Part shown: one piece after another, positions 47,979-56,474 of the stretch
How the letters are laid out: every line of letters starts with the position of its first letter
Position numbering within the stretch: position 1 is the stretch's first letter
Assembly: GCF_040719145.1 (NCBI RefSeq)
Contig: NZ_JBFDUZ010000001.1
Location: 2,356,001 to 2,420,000 of the forward strand
Length of the DNA stretch: 64,000 nt
DNA from: Paenibacillus sp. JQZ6Y-1
Lineage (GTDB): Bacteria; Bacillota; Bacilli; Paenibacillales; Paenibacillaceae
Direction of reading: 5' to 3'
The notes under the pieces: model-generated
Told to the model about the DNA's origin: nothing
Databases searched by the model: none
What the model saw: only the letters and a program-made list of their open reading frames with translations
Translations under genes and position numbers: made by a program

Positions 47979-48656
47979 TTATTTACAAATACTGATTTCC
48001 ACACCACATTCGTCGATAGGCAAAGTTAACGTTGAGAGAAACAAATCCTTTTGTTGAACCAGCTCGTGATAAGCTTCAAAATCATTTTTAAATTTAGACA
48101 CTAGTGGATCATGTGCTAAAACGATGGCTCCGGTTGCCAATTTGGGCATCCATTGTTGCAATAACGGAGCATAATCAGATTTCCCATTATTCTCCACATC
48201 TAAAAAAAGCAAATCTACACTATCATTTTCATAAAGATCTGCTGCTTCATAAGCATTTCGATTTATGATGGTTGCATGCTGTAAGCCAGCTACACGCATA
48301 TTGTGTTCTGCTTGTTGACAGGCATCTGCATTAATATCAAATCCATGAATAAAGGAAGATGGACTATTATATTTGCCTGCAGCCAACCATAACATCGCGT
48401 ATCCACAATAACTTCCTAGTACAATCGAATTCCCTACACTTTCAGAAGAGCTAATACTAAATAATAAGCGCTCCATCACTTTACTAATGGTAGTGGAAGG
48501 AACATCCATCTTTCCTGCAATGCGTTGTTTGAAGCTATGAAATAGAATCGGATCAAATCGTACATCTTGTCGAAGAATTTGAAATTTCTTGAGGCGTTCG
48601 ATTAGCTGCTGCATCTTTTCATCCAGCGCATTTGGCATTAATGATAGTTCGGTCAT
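47979..48656 (-). CDS. SAM-dependent O-methyltransferase-like protein
   Basis: 225 aa; the ATG at 48656 overlaps the flavoprotein stop as ATGA. Layout of small class I O-methyltransferases: helical start, SIVLGSYCGYAMLWLAAG as the SAM loop, FIHGFDINADACQQAEHNMRVAGL, DLLFLDVENNGKSDYAPLLQQW and IVLAHDP. The SAM loop lacks the usual E/D-x-GxGxG, reading LGSYCGY, as in catechol-type methyltransferases. Probably methylates the peptide product or an amino-acid intermediate. Confidence 0.83.
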   Translation of the reverse strand: MTELSLMPNALDEKMQQLIERLKKFQILRQDVRFDPILFHSFKQRIAGKMDVPSTTISKVMERLLFSISSSESVGNSIVLGSYCGYAMLWLAAGKYNSPSSFIHGFDINADACQQAEHNMRVAGLQHATIINRNAYEAADLYENDSVDLLFLDVENNGKSDYAPLLQQWMPKLATGAIVLAHDPLVSKFKNDFEAYHELVQQKDLFLSTLTLPIDECGVEISICK

Positions 48657-49258
48657 TCCAATACCTCCTGAACGTTTTGAGCTGCAATCCATTTGCCTAA
48701 CTGATATAACTCATGAGCAAGTTTAGTTTGGGTTGATTTGTCAGCATGTCGTAAATTTCCGACTGTTATTTCTTTGGGATGTACTTCCGCCCCCATGGAA
48801 CTAAACGTGGTGCGAAGTTGAGAAGCTGCAAGCACAGCATCATCGTATTCAGCCCCTACAACAATTAGCGATACCTTTTTACCTTTCAAAAAGTCAGCTT
48901 GTTCTGGATAATCGTAAAGCGGACCTCCCAGTACATTCAGCGCATTGGTAAAGCCACCCGATACTGTTCTCCAATACGCAGGTGCAGATACAATCAAATG
49001 CTGCGCTGACATGACCGCTTGATACCATGTTTTCACACTTTCCTCTGTATAATCCTCTGGACCTCTACCATCGAAATAAGGCAATTGAAGATCCCTCAAA
49101 TCCAAATACTCGTAATGATCATAGCCATGATCAGCAAAACTTTTCTTTACAATTTTTAAAACTTCGCGTGCAGCTGACTTACTTTCTTTTCCTGGTCCAG
49201 GCTTTAAACTTCCACATACGAGAAGACTTTTACCTGTAACTTGTAATTCATTTGACAT
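48653..49258 (-). CDS. NADPH-dependent FMN reductase-type flavoprotein (first of the cluster)
   Basis: 201 aa. Flavodoxin fold: LLVCGSLKPGPGKESKSAA phosphate loop, LIVSAPAYWRTVSGGFTNALNVLGGPLYDYP flavin loop. The extended first loop and the GGPLYDYPEQADFLKGKK segment set it apart from the flavoprotein at 41770. It follows the TPR gene by 17 bases. Having two different enzymes of this family in a single operon suggests a redox change on the product and not simple flavin supply (inference). Confidence 0.87.
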   Translation of the reverse strand: MSNELQVTGKSLLVCGSLKPGPGKESKSAAREVLKIVKKSFADHGYDHYEYLDLRDLQLPYFDGRGPEDYTEESVKTWYQAVMSAQHLIVSAPAYWRTVSGGFTNALNVLGGPLYDYPEQADFLKGKKVSLIVVGAEYDDAVLAASQLRTTFSSMGAEVHPKEITVGNLRHADKSTQTKLAHELYQLGKWIAAQNVQEVLE

Positions 49259-49275
49259 TACAATTCCTCCAAATA

Positions 49276-51138
49276 TTAAAGAGATACTGGTGTTATCTTC
49301 TGCTTCATATATTCCAGTTCACGCTCACTATCCTGATTAACAAGGAAATCATTCATATCTACATCAGGGATCATTTCAAGATCAACCGATGGATGATAAG
49401 AAGACAATTTGCTTTTCGGCATTTTCAGAACGAAGCTTGGTAATAGGGTGACTAGTTCTGTGATAGAACTGGAAAAGAACTTCTGATCTTCCTCAGGCAT
49501 CCGAGGATCATTGATGAAGGCCTGCACGGTTTCCCATGCCATCTGTAGTGCTCCCTCATGTAAATGTGACGCAGATTTTATATATCCAACAGCCTGACGC
49601 CTAAATTCTGGCCAGTGTGCTAACGCGCGAGAAAGCTCCATACCTTTTGAGTAATGATAGAACGCTTGCTCATATTGTTCATGGCAATAAGACACATAAC
49701 CTAACGCTTCATAAATCCCTTCAAGATCCAATCGATCCTTTTGTTCCATTGCTATCTCTTTGGCTTTTAAAAGACAATCAAAAGATTGATCCACGACACC
49801 AGCTTTCCAAGCAAGCATTCCTGTACGATACTGGAATGTATGTTGATTTCCAATCAATCGCTCGAATGCATTCTCCCACATTTTTAAAGCATTTTGATAA
49901 TCTCCTTTGATCTCAAGCAAAAATGTCATATTCGATAACAAATTGTAGCGAAGGTACAAAGCACCAGGATTATTATCTTGCTTGATCAGTTGAAAAGCCA
50001 TTCGCTCTCTATAAAAAACGGATTCAAGCTGTTTCTCTTTATCTATACCAGATAATCGTGAAGCAGCTACTGTATCCATAAAGCTCATTCCGTTATACAC
50101 CCATCCACGTTCGAGACGATTTTGTTCATCAGAATCATCAGTTAATGCTAGTGCCGCCTGATAATGTTGATTTGCAACATCAAGATTATAAAAACGCTTG
50201 ACTGCCAATAGTGCACATAAGCAGTCAATATGAGCTTTTATAGGCAAGGAACGCGCGTTATCACCTGCTTTTAAAAATAGTGTATATGCCTGATCATAAA
50301 GCGAGAGATTGGCATGAACGAGTCCACAAATGCGATATGCTTCTTCACTAATAGTTTCCTGTTGAAATGCAGAACTGCATGCAAGATAAGCATTTTCATA
50401 ATTTTGTGTAACAAGCGCTAATGCAGCATCAGCCAAAATCCCGTATTCAGATGTTTCATACTCACAATGTTCATATGTAGCCACCGAAACTTCACTTTTA
50501 TATATTCTTGGTAATTGTTCTGCAGCAAGGCGCTTAAAGATTCTAGCGCGTGCAACTGCAATGCTTGTCTGAATATGAAAAGGTTCATCAAGTTCCGTTT
50601 CCAATGGCACAGAATGTTCAAAACGAAAAATAAACGCAACTTCTCCAAATGGCATCAACTTGTATAACCGATTCAGTAGGCGGATGGATGGACGATCCAT
50701 CCATTCTGCTTTCTCAATGATGATTAACATTCGCTTGCCATTATACTCAGCAATAGATTGAAGAAGAGTAACCATTTTCTCAGCAGATTGGTCAATCCAT
50801 TTAGCAGTCGTATTGGATTCTCTACTGATTCTGCGGATAATACTATAAATAATAGAATCAGAGTTCATATCCAATCTTCTCCAACTATTCATCAACTGGT
50901 TAAATGCATGTCTGGCTTCTTCAATTACATGTACATCAATCAAGTGTTGTTCTGCATATTCCAAAATTTGATTCCAAATCGCTTCTACTGTTGAATAAGC
51001 CACAAAATCATGACGCTCAATCAAGTGAGAAACCGCAGCATACTTTGCAAGATGTAATACTTCTTCTCCAAAACAGTCTGCAGATTCGATCCAAATCATG
51101 GGTTGAGCATGTAATTGTTCCAACTGCATCGCATTCAT
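49276..51138 (-). CDS. TPR protein with degenerate STAND/AAA-type NTPase domain
   Basis: 620 aa from the ATG at 51138 behind AAAGGAGTGAATATA; an upstream in-frame ATG would run back into the precursor gene. Residues 1-200 resemble the NTPase domain of LuxR/MalT-type STAND proteins: a WIESADCFGEEVLHLAKYA block where the Walker A GxxGxGK should be, lacking Gly and Lys, and a Walker B-like RMLIIIEKAEWMDRPS. Residues 270-560 are TPR repeats (YDQAYTLFLKAGD, YQNALKMWENAFE, YEQAFYHYSKGME). There is no DNA-binding helix-turn-helix. Likely binds the precursor or scaffolds the enzymes; a peptide-sensing role is also possible. Confidence 0.8.
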   Translation of the reverse strand: MNAMQLEQLHAQPMIWIESADCFGEEVLHLAKYAAVSHLIERHDFVAYSTVEAIWNQILEYAEQHLIDVHVIEEARHAFNQLMNSWRRLDMNSDSIIYSIIRRISRESNTTAKWIDQSAEKMVTLLQSIAEYNGKRMLIIIEKAEWMDRPSIRLLNRLYKLMPFGEVAFIFRFEHSVPLETELDEPFHIQTSIAVARARIFKRLAAEQLPRIYKSEVSVATYEHCEYETSEYGILADAALALVTQNYENAYLACSSAFQQETISEEAYRICGLVHANLSLYDQAYTLFLKAGDNARSLPIKAHIDCLCALLAVKRFYNLDVANQHYQAALALTDDSDEQNRLERGWVYNGMSFMDTVAASRLSGIDKEKQLESVFYRERMAFQLIKQDNNPGALYLRYNLLSNMTFLLEIKGDYQNALKMWENAFERLIGNQHTFQYRTGMLAWKAGVVDQSFDCLLKAKEIAMEQKDRLDLEGIYEALGYVSYCHEQYEQAFYHYSKGMELSRALAHWPEFRRQAVGYIKSASHLHEGALQMAWETVQAFINDPRMPEEDQKFFSSSITELVTLLPSFVLKMPKSKLSSYHPSVDLEMIPDVDMNDFLVNQDSERELEYMKQKITPVSL

Positions 51139-51182
51139 TATATTCACTCCTTTATTAAGGAAATATAAAATTGTAGATATAA

Positions 51183-51208
51183 AGAAAAGGGACAGTTGTC
51201 CCTTTTCT
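51183..51208 (-). terminator. Hairpin between precursor and the rest of the operon
   Basis: AGAAAAGGGACA and TGTCCCTTTTCT, 12-base perfect arms, with TTTATATC after it on the minus strand. A leaky terminator or RNA-stabilising stem, which would give more precursor than enzyme transcript. Confidence 0.75.
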
Positions 51209-51241
51209 CTAATTAAGTATTTAGTTTGAACCATATCACGC

Positions 51242-51343
51242 TTACCAGTTGGCAACCAGGGAAGCAACTTCGATTTCTTCAGTTTGTGCTTCTTCTGTTT
51301 CGATGCTCAAATCTTCCAAGAATTCCAGAAGTTCTTTTTCCAT
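51242..51343 (-). CDS. 33-aa acidic RiPP-precursor-like peptide
   Basis: Not an ordinary-length gene: 33 codons from an ATG six bases after AAGGAGGTG, one of the best ribosome sites in the window. It starts MEKELLEFLEDL (amphipathic, leader-like), has a Glu/Thr/Gln middle with seven more acidic residues, and ends EVASLVANW. No Cys, Pro, Gly, His or Arg. A helical acidic leader with a short hydrophobic tail ending in Trp fits a ribosomal peptide precursor. It is first in the operon behind the promoter at 51391-51419, followed by a hairpin. Which residues form the core is unknown; the Trp or ANW end is the guess. Confidence 0.82.
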   Translation of the reverse strand: MEKELLEFLEDLSIETEEAQTEEIEVASLVANW

Positions 51344-51390
51344 AACTAACACCTCCTTATACAATTTTTGATATATGGTGTTGCTCTTTA

Positions 51391-51419
51391 AATTTACGAT
51401 ATCTAAATTTTAATGTCAA
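51391..51419 (-). promoter_or_regulatory. Near-consensus sigma-A promoter of the peptide operon
   Basis: On the minus strand TTGACA at 51419-51414, a 17-base spacer, and TAAATT at 51396-51391. This sets transcription to start about 40 bases before the precursor gene. No repressor palindrome was obvious next to it. Confidence 0.85.
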
Positions 51420-51460
51420 CATTTTGAATGTATTTTTTACAAATAATTCTATATTATTAT

Positions 51461-51507
51461 ATAAAAAGAAAAAATGCGGAACCATATGTAATATATGATT
51501 CCGCATT
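51461..51507 (-). terminator. Terminator of leuCD
   Basis: AATGCGGAA pairs with TTCCGCATT, with an ATAT-rich loop; TTTTTTCTTTTTATA follows on the minus strand. It insulates leuD from the peptide operon promoter. Confidence 0.9.
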
Positions 51508-51559
51508 ATGATATATTTTCATCTATAATTATTTGTTGCGTTAATTATTCTCACCAATA

Positions 51560-52162
51560 TTAAGCGAATAGATGAGCACCACGAGTACGCTCATATTCGC
51601 TAATCGCATCGCCATGCTGAAGTGTCAGACCGATATCGTCCAGTCCTTGCAGCAGGAATTGACGGCGATGCTCATCAAGGTCGAAATGAATTTCCAGACC
51701 GTAGATGTCGCTCAGCTTTTTCTCTTCCAGATCGACAGTCAGGGTGTAGCCTTCATGAGCTTCCGTACGTTCAAACAGATCCTGTACCTGCTCTTCGGAC
51801 AGCTTGATTGGCAGAATGCCGTTTTTGAAGCAATTATTATAGAAGATATCCGCAAAGGAAGGTGCAATGACGCAGCGGAAACCGTAGTCCATAATCGCCC
51901 ATGGTGCGTGCTCACGAGACGAGCCACAGCCAAAGTTGGCGCGCGAGATCAGTACGGATGCACCCTGATAACGCGGTTTGTTCATATCAAAGTTCTCATT
52001 CACATTACCCTCTTCGTCCCAGCGCCATTCGTAGAACAGAAACTGACCGAAGCCCGTGCGCTCAATACGCTTGAGGAATTGTTTTGGGATGATTGCATCC
52101 GTGTCCACGTTCACCCGGTCAACCGGGGCAACGATACCGTTCAATTTCGTAAATGCTTCCAT
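51560..52162 (-). CDS. leuD: 3-isopropylmalate dehydratase small subunit
   Basis: 200 aa behind AGAGGAGTCTTTACA, 107 bases after leuC. Motifs: [57 protein letters not shown]. These are the swivelling-domain substrate loops of LeuD. It pairs with LeuC to turn 2-isopropylmalate into 3-isopropylmalate in leucine synthesis. Confidence 0.97.
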   Translation of the reverse strand: MEAFTKLNGIVAPVDRVNVDTDAIIPKQFLKRIERTGFGQFLFYEWRWDEEGNVNENFDMNKPRYQGASVLISRANFGCGSSREHAPWAIMDYGFRCVIAPSFADIFYNNCFKNGILPIKLSEEQVQDLFERTEAHEGYTLTVDLEEKKLSDIYGLEIHFDLDEHRRQFLLQGLDDIGLTLQHGDAISEYERTRGAHLFA

Positions 52163-52268
52163 TGTAAAGACTCCTCTCTGAGTTGCCTTGCATAGTTTTA
52201 TTTCTATTTACGTATCATATCTTTTATTTAGGATCAGAAGACGATTCACTGTCCAGACGGCACAGTAA

Positions 52269-53693
52269 TCAGTTCAGTACAGGCTCGGATTTGAATTCCC
52301 AGTCGCGTACATCGGTAAAGTGACCTTTCACCGCTGCCGCTGCTGCCATCGCTGGCGATACGAGATGCGTACGTCCGCCGCGACCTTGACGACCTTCAAA
52401 GTTACGGTTGGAAGTAGATGCACAGCGTTGTCCCGGCTTCAGTACGTCTGGGTTCATTGCCAGACACATACTGCAACCTGCTTCGCGCCATTCAAAGCCA
52501 GCTTCTTTGAAAATAACGTCCAGACCTTCCTTCTCTGCCTGCAATTTCACGCGACCAGAGCCAGGTACAACGATAGCAGTCAGACGATCCGAAACTTTGT
52601 GTCCACGCGCTACTTGAGCAGCGGCACGCAAGTCCTCGATACGACCGTTTGTGCAAGAGCCGATAAATACATAATCGACTGGAATTTCAGACATTTTGGT
52701 GCCTGGAACGAGATCCATATATTCAAGCGCTTTTTCAGCAGCTCTACGTTCATTTTCAGTTGTGAAATCAGCCGGGTTCGGTACACTAGAAGTAATATCT
52801 GTACCCATACCTGGGCTAGTTCCCCAAGTGACTTGCGGAATCAATGTTTCTACATCAAACTCGATAACGGTATCATACGATGCGTCTGCGTCAGATGTCA
52901 GTTGCTGCCAGCGGGATACCGCTTCGTCGAACGCTTCACCTTGCGGTACATATTGACGTCCACGCAGATAAGAGAATGTCGTTTCATCCGGTGCGATCAG
53001 ACCTGCGCGTGCGCCGCCTTCAATCGACATGTTGCAGACTGTCATACGTTCTTCCATCGACAGCGCGCGAATCGCTTCACCGGTGTACTCGATAACATAA
53101 CCAGTTGCAAAGTCAGTACCGTATTTGGCAATTACGCCGAGAATCATATCTTTTGCTGTTACGCCGGTTTTGCGTTTGCCGTTAAAACGAATTTCCATCG
53201 TTTTGGATTTGGATTGTTGCAGACACTGTGTTGCCATGACGTGTTCCACTTCGCTTGTACCGATACCAAAAGCAAGTGCGCCGAATGCACCGTGTGTGGA
53301 CGTATGGCTATCGCCACAAACGATGGTTTTGCCCGGATGTGTCAGTCCCAGCTCAGGACCCATAACGTGAACCACACCTTGATCAATCGTATCGAGGTCA
53401 AACAATTTTACACCGAAGTCGCGACAGTTCTGCGTCAGCGTATCGATCTGCTGTTTGGAAATCGGGTCGGTAATATTGAAGCGGTCAAATGTCGGTACAT
53501 TGTGATCCATCGTTGCAAATGTCAACTCAGGACGACGTACTTTACGGTTGCTCAGACGCAGACCTTCAAACGCTTGTGGAGAGGTAACTTCGTGGACCAG
53601 ATGCAGGTCGATGTACAATACGCTCGGCTTGCCTTCTTCGCTATAGATTTCGTGATTGTCCCAAATTTTCTCATACAATGTTTTTTTACTCAT
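52269..53693 (-). CDS. leuC: 3-isopropylmalate dehydratase large subunit
   Basis: 474 aa from the second of two tandem ATGs (53696 and 53693) behind GGGGTGAAT. Aconitase fold: [41 protein letters not shown], and the 4Fe-4S cysteines in [14 protein letters not shown] and [12 protein letters not shown]. Fits the family length. Partner of LeuD. A LysR-type gene diverges from it, a common setting for leucine genes in this group. Confidence 0.97.
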   Translation of the reverse strand: MSKKTLYEKIWDNHEIYSEEGKPSVLYIDLHLVHEVTSPQAFEGLRLSNRKVRRPELTFATMDHNVPTFDRFNITDPISKQQIDTLTQNCRDFGVKLFDLDTIDQGVVHVMGPELGLTHPGKTIVCGDSHTSTHGAFGALAFGIGTSEVEHVMATQCLQQSKSKTMEIRFNGKRKTGVTAKDMILGVIAKYGTDFATGYVIEYTGEAIRALSMEERMTVCNMSIEGGARAGLIAPDETTFSYLRGRQYVPQGEAFDEAVSRWQQLTSDADASYDTVIEFDVETLIPQVTWGTSPGMGTDITSSVPNPADFTTENERRAAEKALEYMDLVPGTKMSEIPVDYVFIGSCTNGRIEDLRAAAQVARGHKVSDRLTAIVVPGSGRVKLQAEKEGLDVIFKEAGFEWREAGCSMCLAMNPDVLKPGQRCASTSNRNFEGRQGRGGRTHLVSPAMAAAAAVKGHFTDVRDWEFKSEPVLN

Positions 53694-53696
53694 CAT

Positions 53697-54011
53697 ATTC
53701 ACCCCATCATAGATTGAGAGTTGGCAGTGATCATTTTTCAACAAAGCCTGTTCCACAAGCTTTGCAAACCTTCGGACCTGAAAAATGTCGTTCTGCGCTT
53801 CCCTGTGCTGTGCCTCATTTGAGGCTAATTATTATACGGCTTGCGGTGTAGCGTTCACTGTATCGTCCGATCATCATGACGACGACCTTTTTTATAATGA
53901 TTACAATATAACATTGCTTGTACGATAGGTCTAAGATATTATAACTATAGAAGCTATAGGTTTATCTTATAAGAAGATTAGAGCAAGATCACATACCAAA
54001 GGAGCCACATT
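53697..54011. other. Divergent promoter region leuC / LysR
   Basis: A TATAAT on the minus strand near 53833 could serve leuC. A symmetrical AACTATAG-AAG-CTATAGGTT near 53945-53965 could be a LysR-type operator. No leader RNA element such as a T-box was found. Confidence 0.45.
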
Positions 54012-54938
54012 ATGGAACTCAGACAACTACAGTATGCCCTGCAAATCGCCGCCGAGCGTAACTTTTCACGTGCAGCCGAAAAACTGCATATCGCCCAGCC
54101 CTCCCTCAGTCAGCAATTGTCCAAACTCGAAAAGGAACTCGGTGTGTTGCTGTTTCAGCGGAATACGAGTAATGTAGAATTGACGCACGCCGGAGCGAGC
54201 TTTGTAGAGCATGCGCAGAAGATTATCGATTCCGTTGAGCAGCTGCGCCGTGAGATGGCAGACATCTCTCAGCTGCAAAGCGGACGCGTGATCGTTGGCA
54301 GCATGCAGATTACTGGCTCCCATTTGCTGCCCCATGTGCTGCCTGATTTCCGTACCAATTATCCACAGATTGATGTTGTGTTATTAGAGGATACTTCGCT
54401 CAATCTGGAAAAGTTAACAGCCAGCGGGCAAACCGATCTGAGTCTGCTTGCGCTACCGCTGACCGAATCGTCACTCACCTACGAGCCGGTTGCTGAGGAG
54501 CTAATCGATCTGGCAGTACCGCCCGATCACCCGCTTGCCAAGCGCTTCCTCGGCGGTGACCATACACCAGTACGGTTGGAGGAGCTAAAGGATGAGTCGT
54601 TTATCGTTTTGAAAAAAGGACAGGGCTTCCGTAAAATTGTATTTGATGTATGTAAGGAGGCTGGCTTTGAACCGAAAGTAGTATTTGAAAGCAACAATAT
54701 AGAGACGATTCAATCGCTGGTAGCGACCGGCATGGGGGTCACATTTGTACCTCATTATATTGCACGCGCTCGCCGAGGTGAATTTTTACCAGTATACCTG
54801 CCGCTGGCTGAACCCATTCCAAGCCGGACGCTGGTGCTTGCACGTCGTAAAGGTCGGTATTTATCCAAGGCGGCAGAAGCGTTTATTGAATCATTCAAAG
54901 ATACGATGGAAAATGTAGTCACGCGCGAGCGCTTGTAG
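54012..54938 (+). CDS. LysR-family transcriptional regulator
   Basis: 308 aa behind AAAGGAGCCACATT. N-terminal winged helix MELRQLQYALQIAAERNFSRAAEKLHIAQPSLSQQLSKLEKELGVLLFQR is textbook LysR, followed by the linker helix and a two-lobe effector domain (RVIVGSMQITGSHLLP, DLSLLALPL, VFESNNIETIQSLVATGMGVTFVP). Divergent from leuC, so it may regulate leuCD; no direct proof. Ends before a strong terminator. Confidence 0.94.
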   Translation: MELRQLQYALQIAAERNFSRAAEKLHIAQPSLSQQLSKLEKELGVLLFQRNTSNVELTHAGASFVEHAQKIIDSVEQLRREMADISQLQSGRVIVGSMQITGSHLLPHVLPDFRTNYPQIDVVLLEDTSLNLEKLTASGQTDLSLLALPLTESSLTYEPVAEELIDLAVPPDHPLAKRFLGGDHTPVRLEELKDESFIVLKKGQGFRKIVFDVCKEAGFEPKVVFESNNIETIQSLVATGMGVTFVPHYIARARRGEFLPVYLPLAEPIPSRTLVLARRKGRYLSKAAEAFIESFKDTMENVVTRERL

Positions 54939-55062
54939 AACATAGAACAAACGGCACGCTTGCCTACTATGGATCGTAACGACGAACAAAAGGATCGACA
55001 TCACAACCATCGCCATACACCATAACAACATTATGATGAATAGCAATCCAAACAACATCAAC

Positions 55063-55115
55063 ATAGCCTTGGCTGACTCTAGTACATATCAGTACATAGG
55101 ATCAGCCAAGGCTAT
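55063..55115. terminator. Bidirectional terminator between LysR and APH-fold genes
   Basis: ATAGCCTTGGCTGA pairs perfectly with TCAGCCAAGGCTAT around a 25-base loop. Confidence 0.85.
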
Positions 55116-55154
55116 ATTGTCGTTCACTATGGATTCAAAAAGTCAAAGCGATAA

Positions 55155-56294
55155 CTACAACTTCTCAATAATTCGATCCAATGTACGCATTTTCTTACGA
55201 ATCCAATGCGTGAACATTAATTCCTCAAAGTTGCCTTGCCCCACTGCACTCGATTCTCCCCATTGCAGAATCAATTGGTATAACAAATGAATATGCAATC
55301 GATCAATAAAATCCGCTTCTGTTTCAAAATGTAACGCTTCAGGCGTTAGATCGCGATAACGTAAACGAATATACGCATGCACCCATTCATGTGCCAATAC
55401 CGTCTCTTGGCGATCAACAAGCATGATGATGATTTTCACCAGATCGGCAGCCGGATCACCAAAGTAGGCGGTCGTAAAATCGAATATTCCGCTGAGCTTC
55501 CAAGTGATCGTATGATCTTCTTCTGATACATGCTGCTCCAGTAGTAGATTTTCCGACTTAAAATCGCCCATAACTACAGTCGGACAACAGAAACGCTCCA
55601 ATGTTGGCATAACATCCTGCAATTGCTCAACTATGTACTGCCATCCTTCCTTGCCAACCGTATCGCAAAATCGCTCCGCGTCTTTCAGCCAGTAGAACAA
55701 TCTCTGCTCCAGCCAATGCGCAAATGGTGTAGCTGGCTGCACATACCCCTCCCATGCAAAAGGCGGCACTATTTTCCTGCCATCATACCCCGGTGCAAAC
55801 TCAGATCTCAAATCGATCATTTCCCCCTGCATACCATCCCATTCGCCTACTTCTTCCACTCGCCAGCTATGCAGCTGATGAAGCGTCTGTGACAGTACAT
55901 CCAAACATTGTACTTGGGATTGCCGATCGGGCAGACTATCCCAAACCTCATGAAGATGCACGCCTGTCATTTTCGGCATGATAAGATAGCTCCATCCAAA
56001 TATATCCTTTTGCTCATCCAACATGTAAGGCGACGGTACAGGCAAATGAGTACGCTGAGAAATCTGATCTGCAAAAAACTGTTCTTCCTGCCATTGCCCC
56101 TTGTATATAGGGTTGCCTTTTAATATATAATGTCCGCTGGATGATTGAATGGATAGCGTTTGTGCTGACCGTCCATAAGGAGTGAAACGCCAGCTTTGCA
56201 GTTGTCCAAGACCGTGACGATCTAGCGCCTGCTGTAATTGTGCCTCTGTCACACCATGCACAGAACGAGACGAAAAATAGATGGTTGTGCTCAT
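55155..56294 (-). CDS. Aminoglycoside-phosphotransferase-fold (APH) kinase
   Basis: 379 aa from the ATG at 56294 behind AAGGGTGATCGA. Kinase-like fold: GHYILKGNPIYKGQWQEEQFF, the catalytic loop VVMGDFKSENLLL (His of the usual HGD is Met; Asp and Asn are kept) and the metal motif LSGIFDFTTAYFGDPAADLVK. Such proteins phosphorylate small molecules such as amino sugars, choline or macrolides. The substrate is unknown; a resistance role should not be assumed. Single gene. Confidence 0.85.
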   Translation of the reverse strand: MSTTIYFSSRSVHGVTEAQLQQALDRHGLGQLQSWRFTPYGRSAQTLSIQSSSGHYILKGNPIYKGQWQEEQFFADQISQRTHLPVPSPYMLDEQKDIFGWSYLIMPKMTGVHLHEVWDSLPDRQSQVQCLDVLSQTLHQLHSWRVEEVGEWDGMQGEMIDLRSEFAPGYDGRKIVPPFAWEGYVQPATPFAHWLEQRLFYWLKDAERFCDTVGKEGWQYIVEQLQDVMPTLERFCCPTVVMGDFKSENLLLEQHVSEEDHTITWKLSGIFDFTTAYFGDPAADLVKIIIMLVDRQETVLAHEWVHAYIRLRYRDLTPEALHFETEADFIDRLHIHLLYQLILQWGESSAVGQGNFEELMFTHWIRKKMRTLDRIIEKL

Positions 56295-56474
56295 TCGATC
56301 ACCCTTCATCATTTGTTCAGTTGATTATCAAAAGTAATCGTTATATACTGAAGAAGGATAGAGTTGTAACTAACACGGATACAACGTGTCGTAACGTATC
56401 TGTATTCACTATCTTCAGGTATGGAAACGATTATACCATGAAGCAACCTAATTTTGATTTGGAGGACAACCATT

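Noticed and set aside
41770-51343. Lanthipeptide, sactipeptide, lasso or PEARL-type class for the peptide operon
   Set aside because: No cyclase, dehydratase, radical SAM, ATP-grasp or LanB-like gene is present and the peptide has no Cys.
55033-55290. 85-codon plus-strand open frame
   Set aside because: Runs through the bidirectional terminator and antisense to the end of the APH-fold gene.
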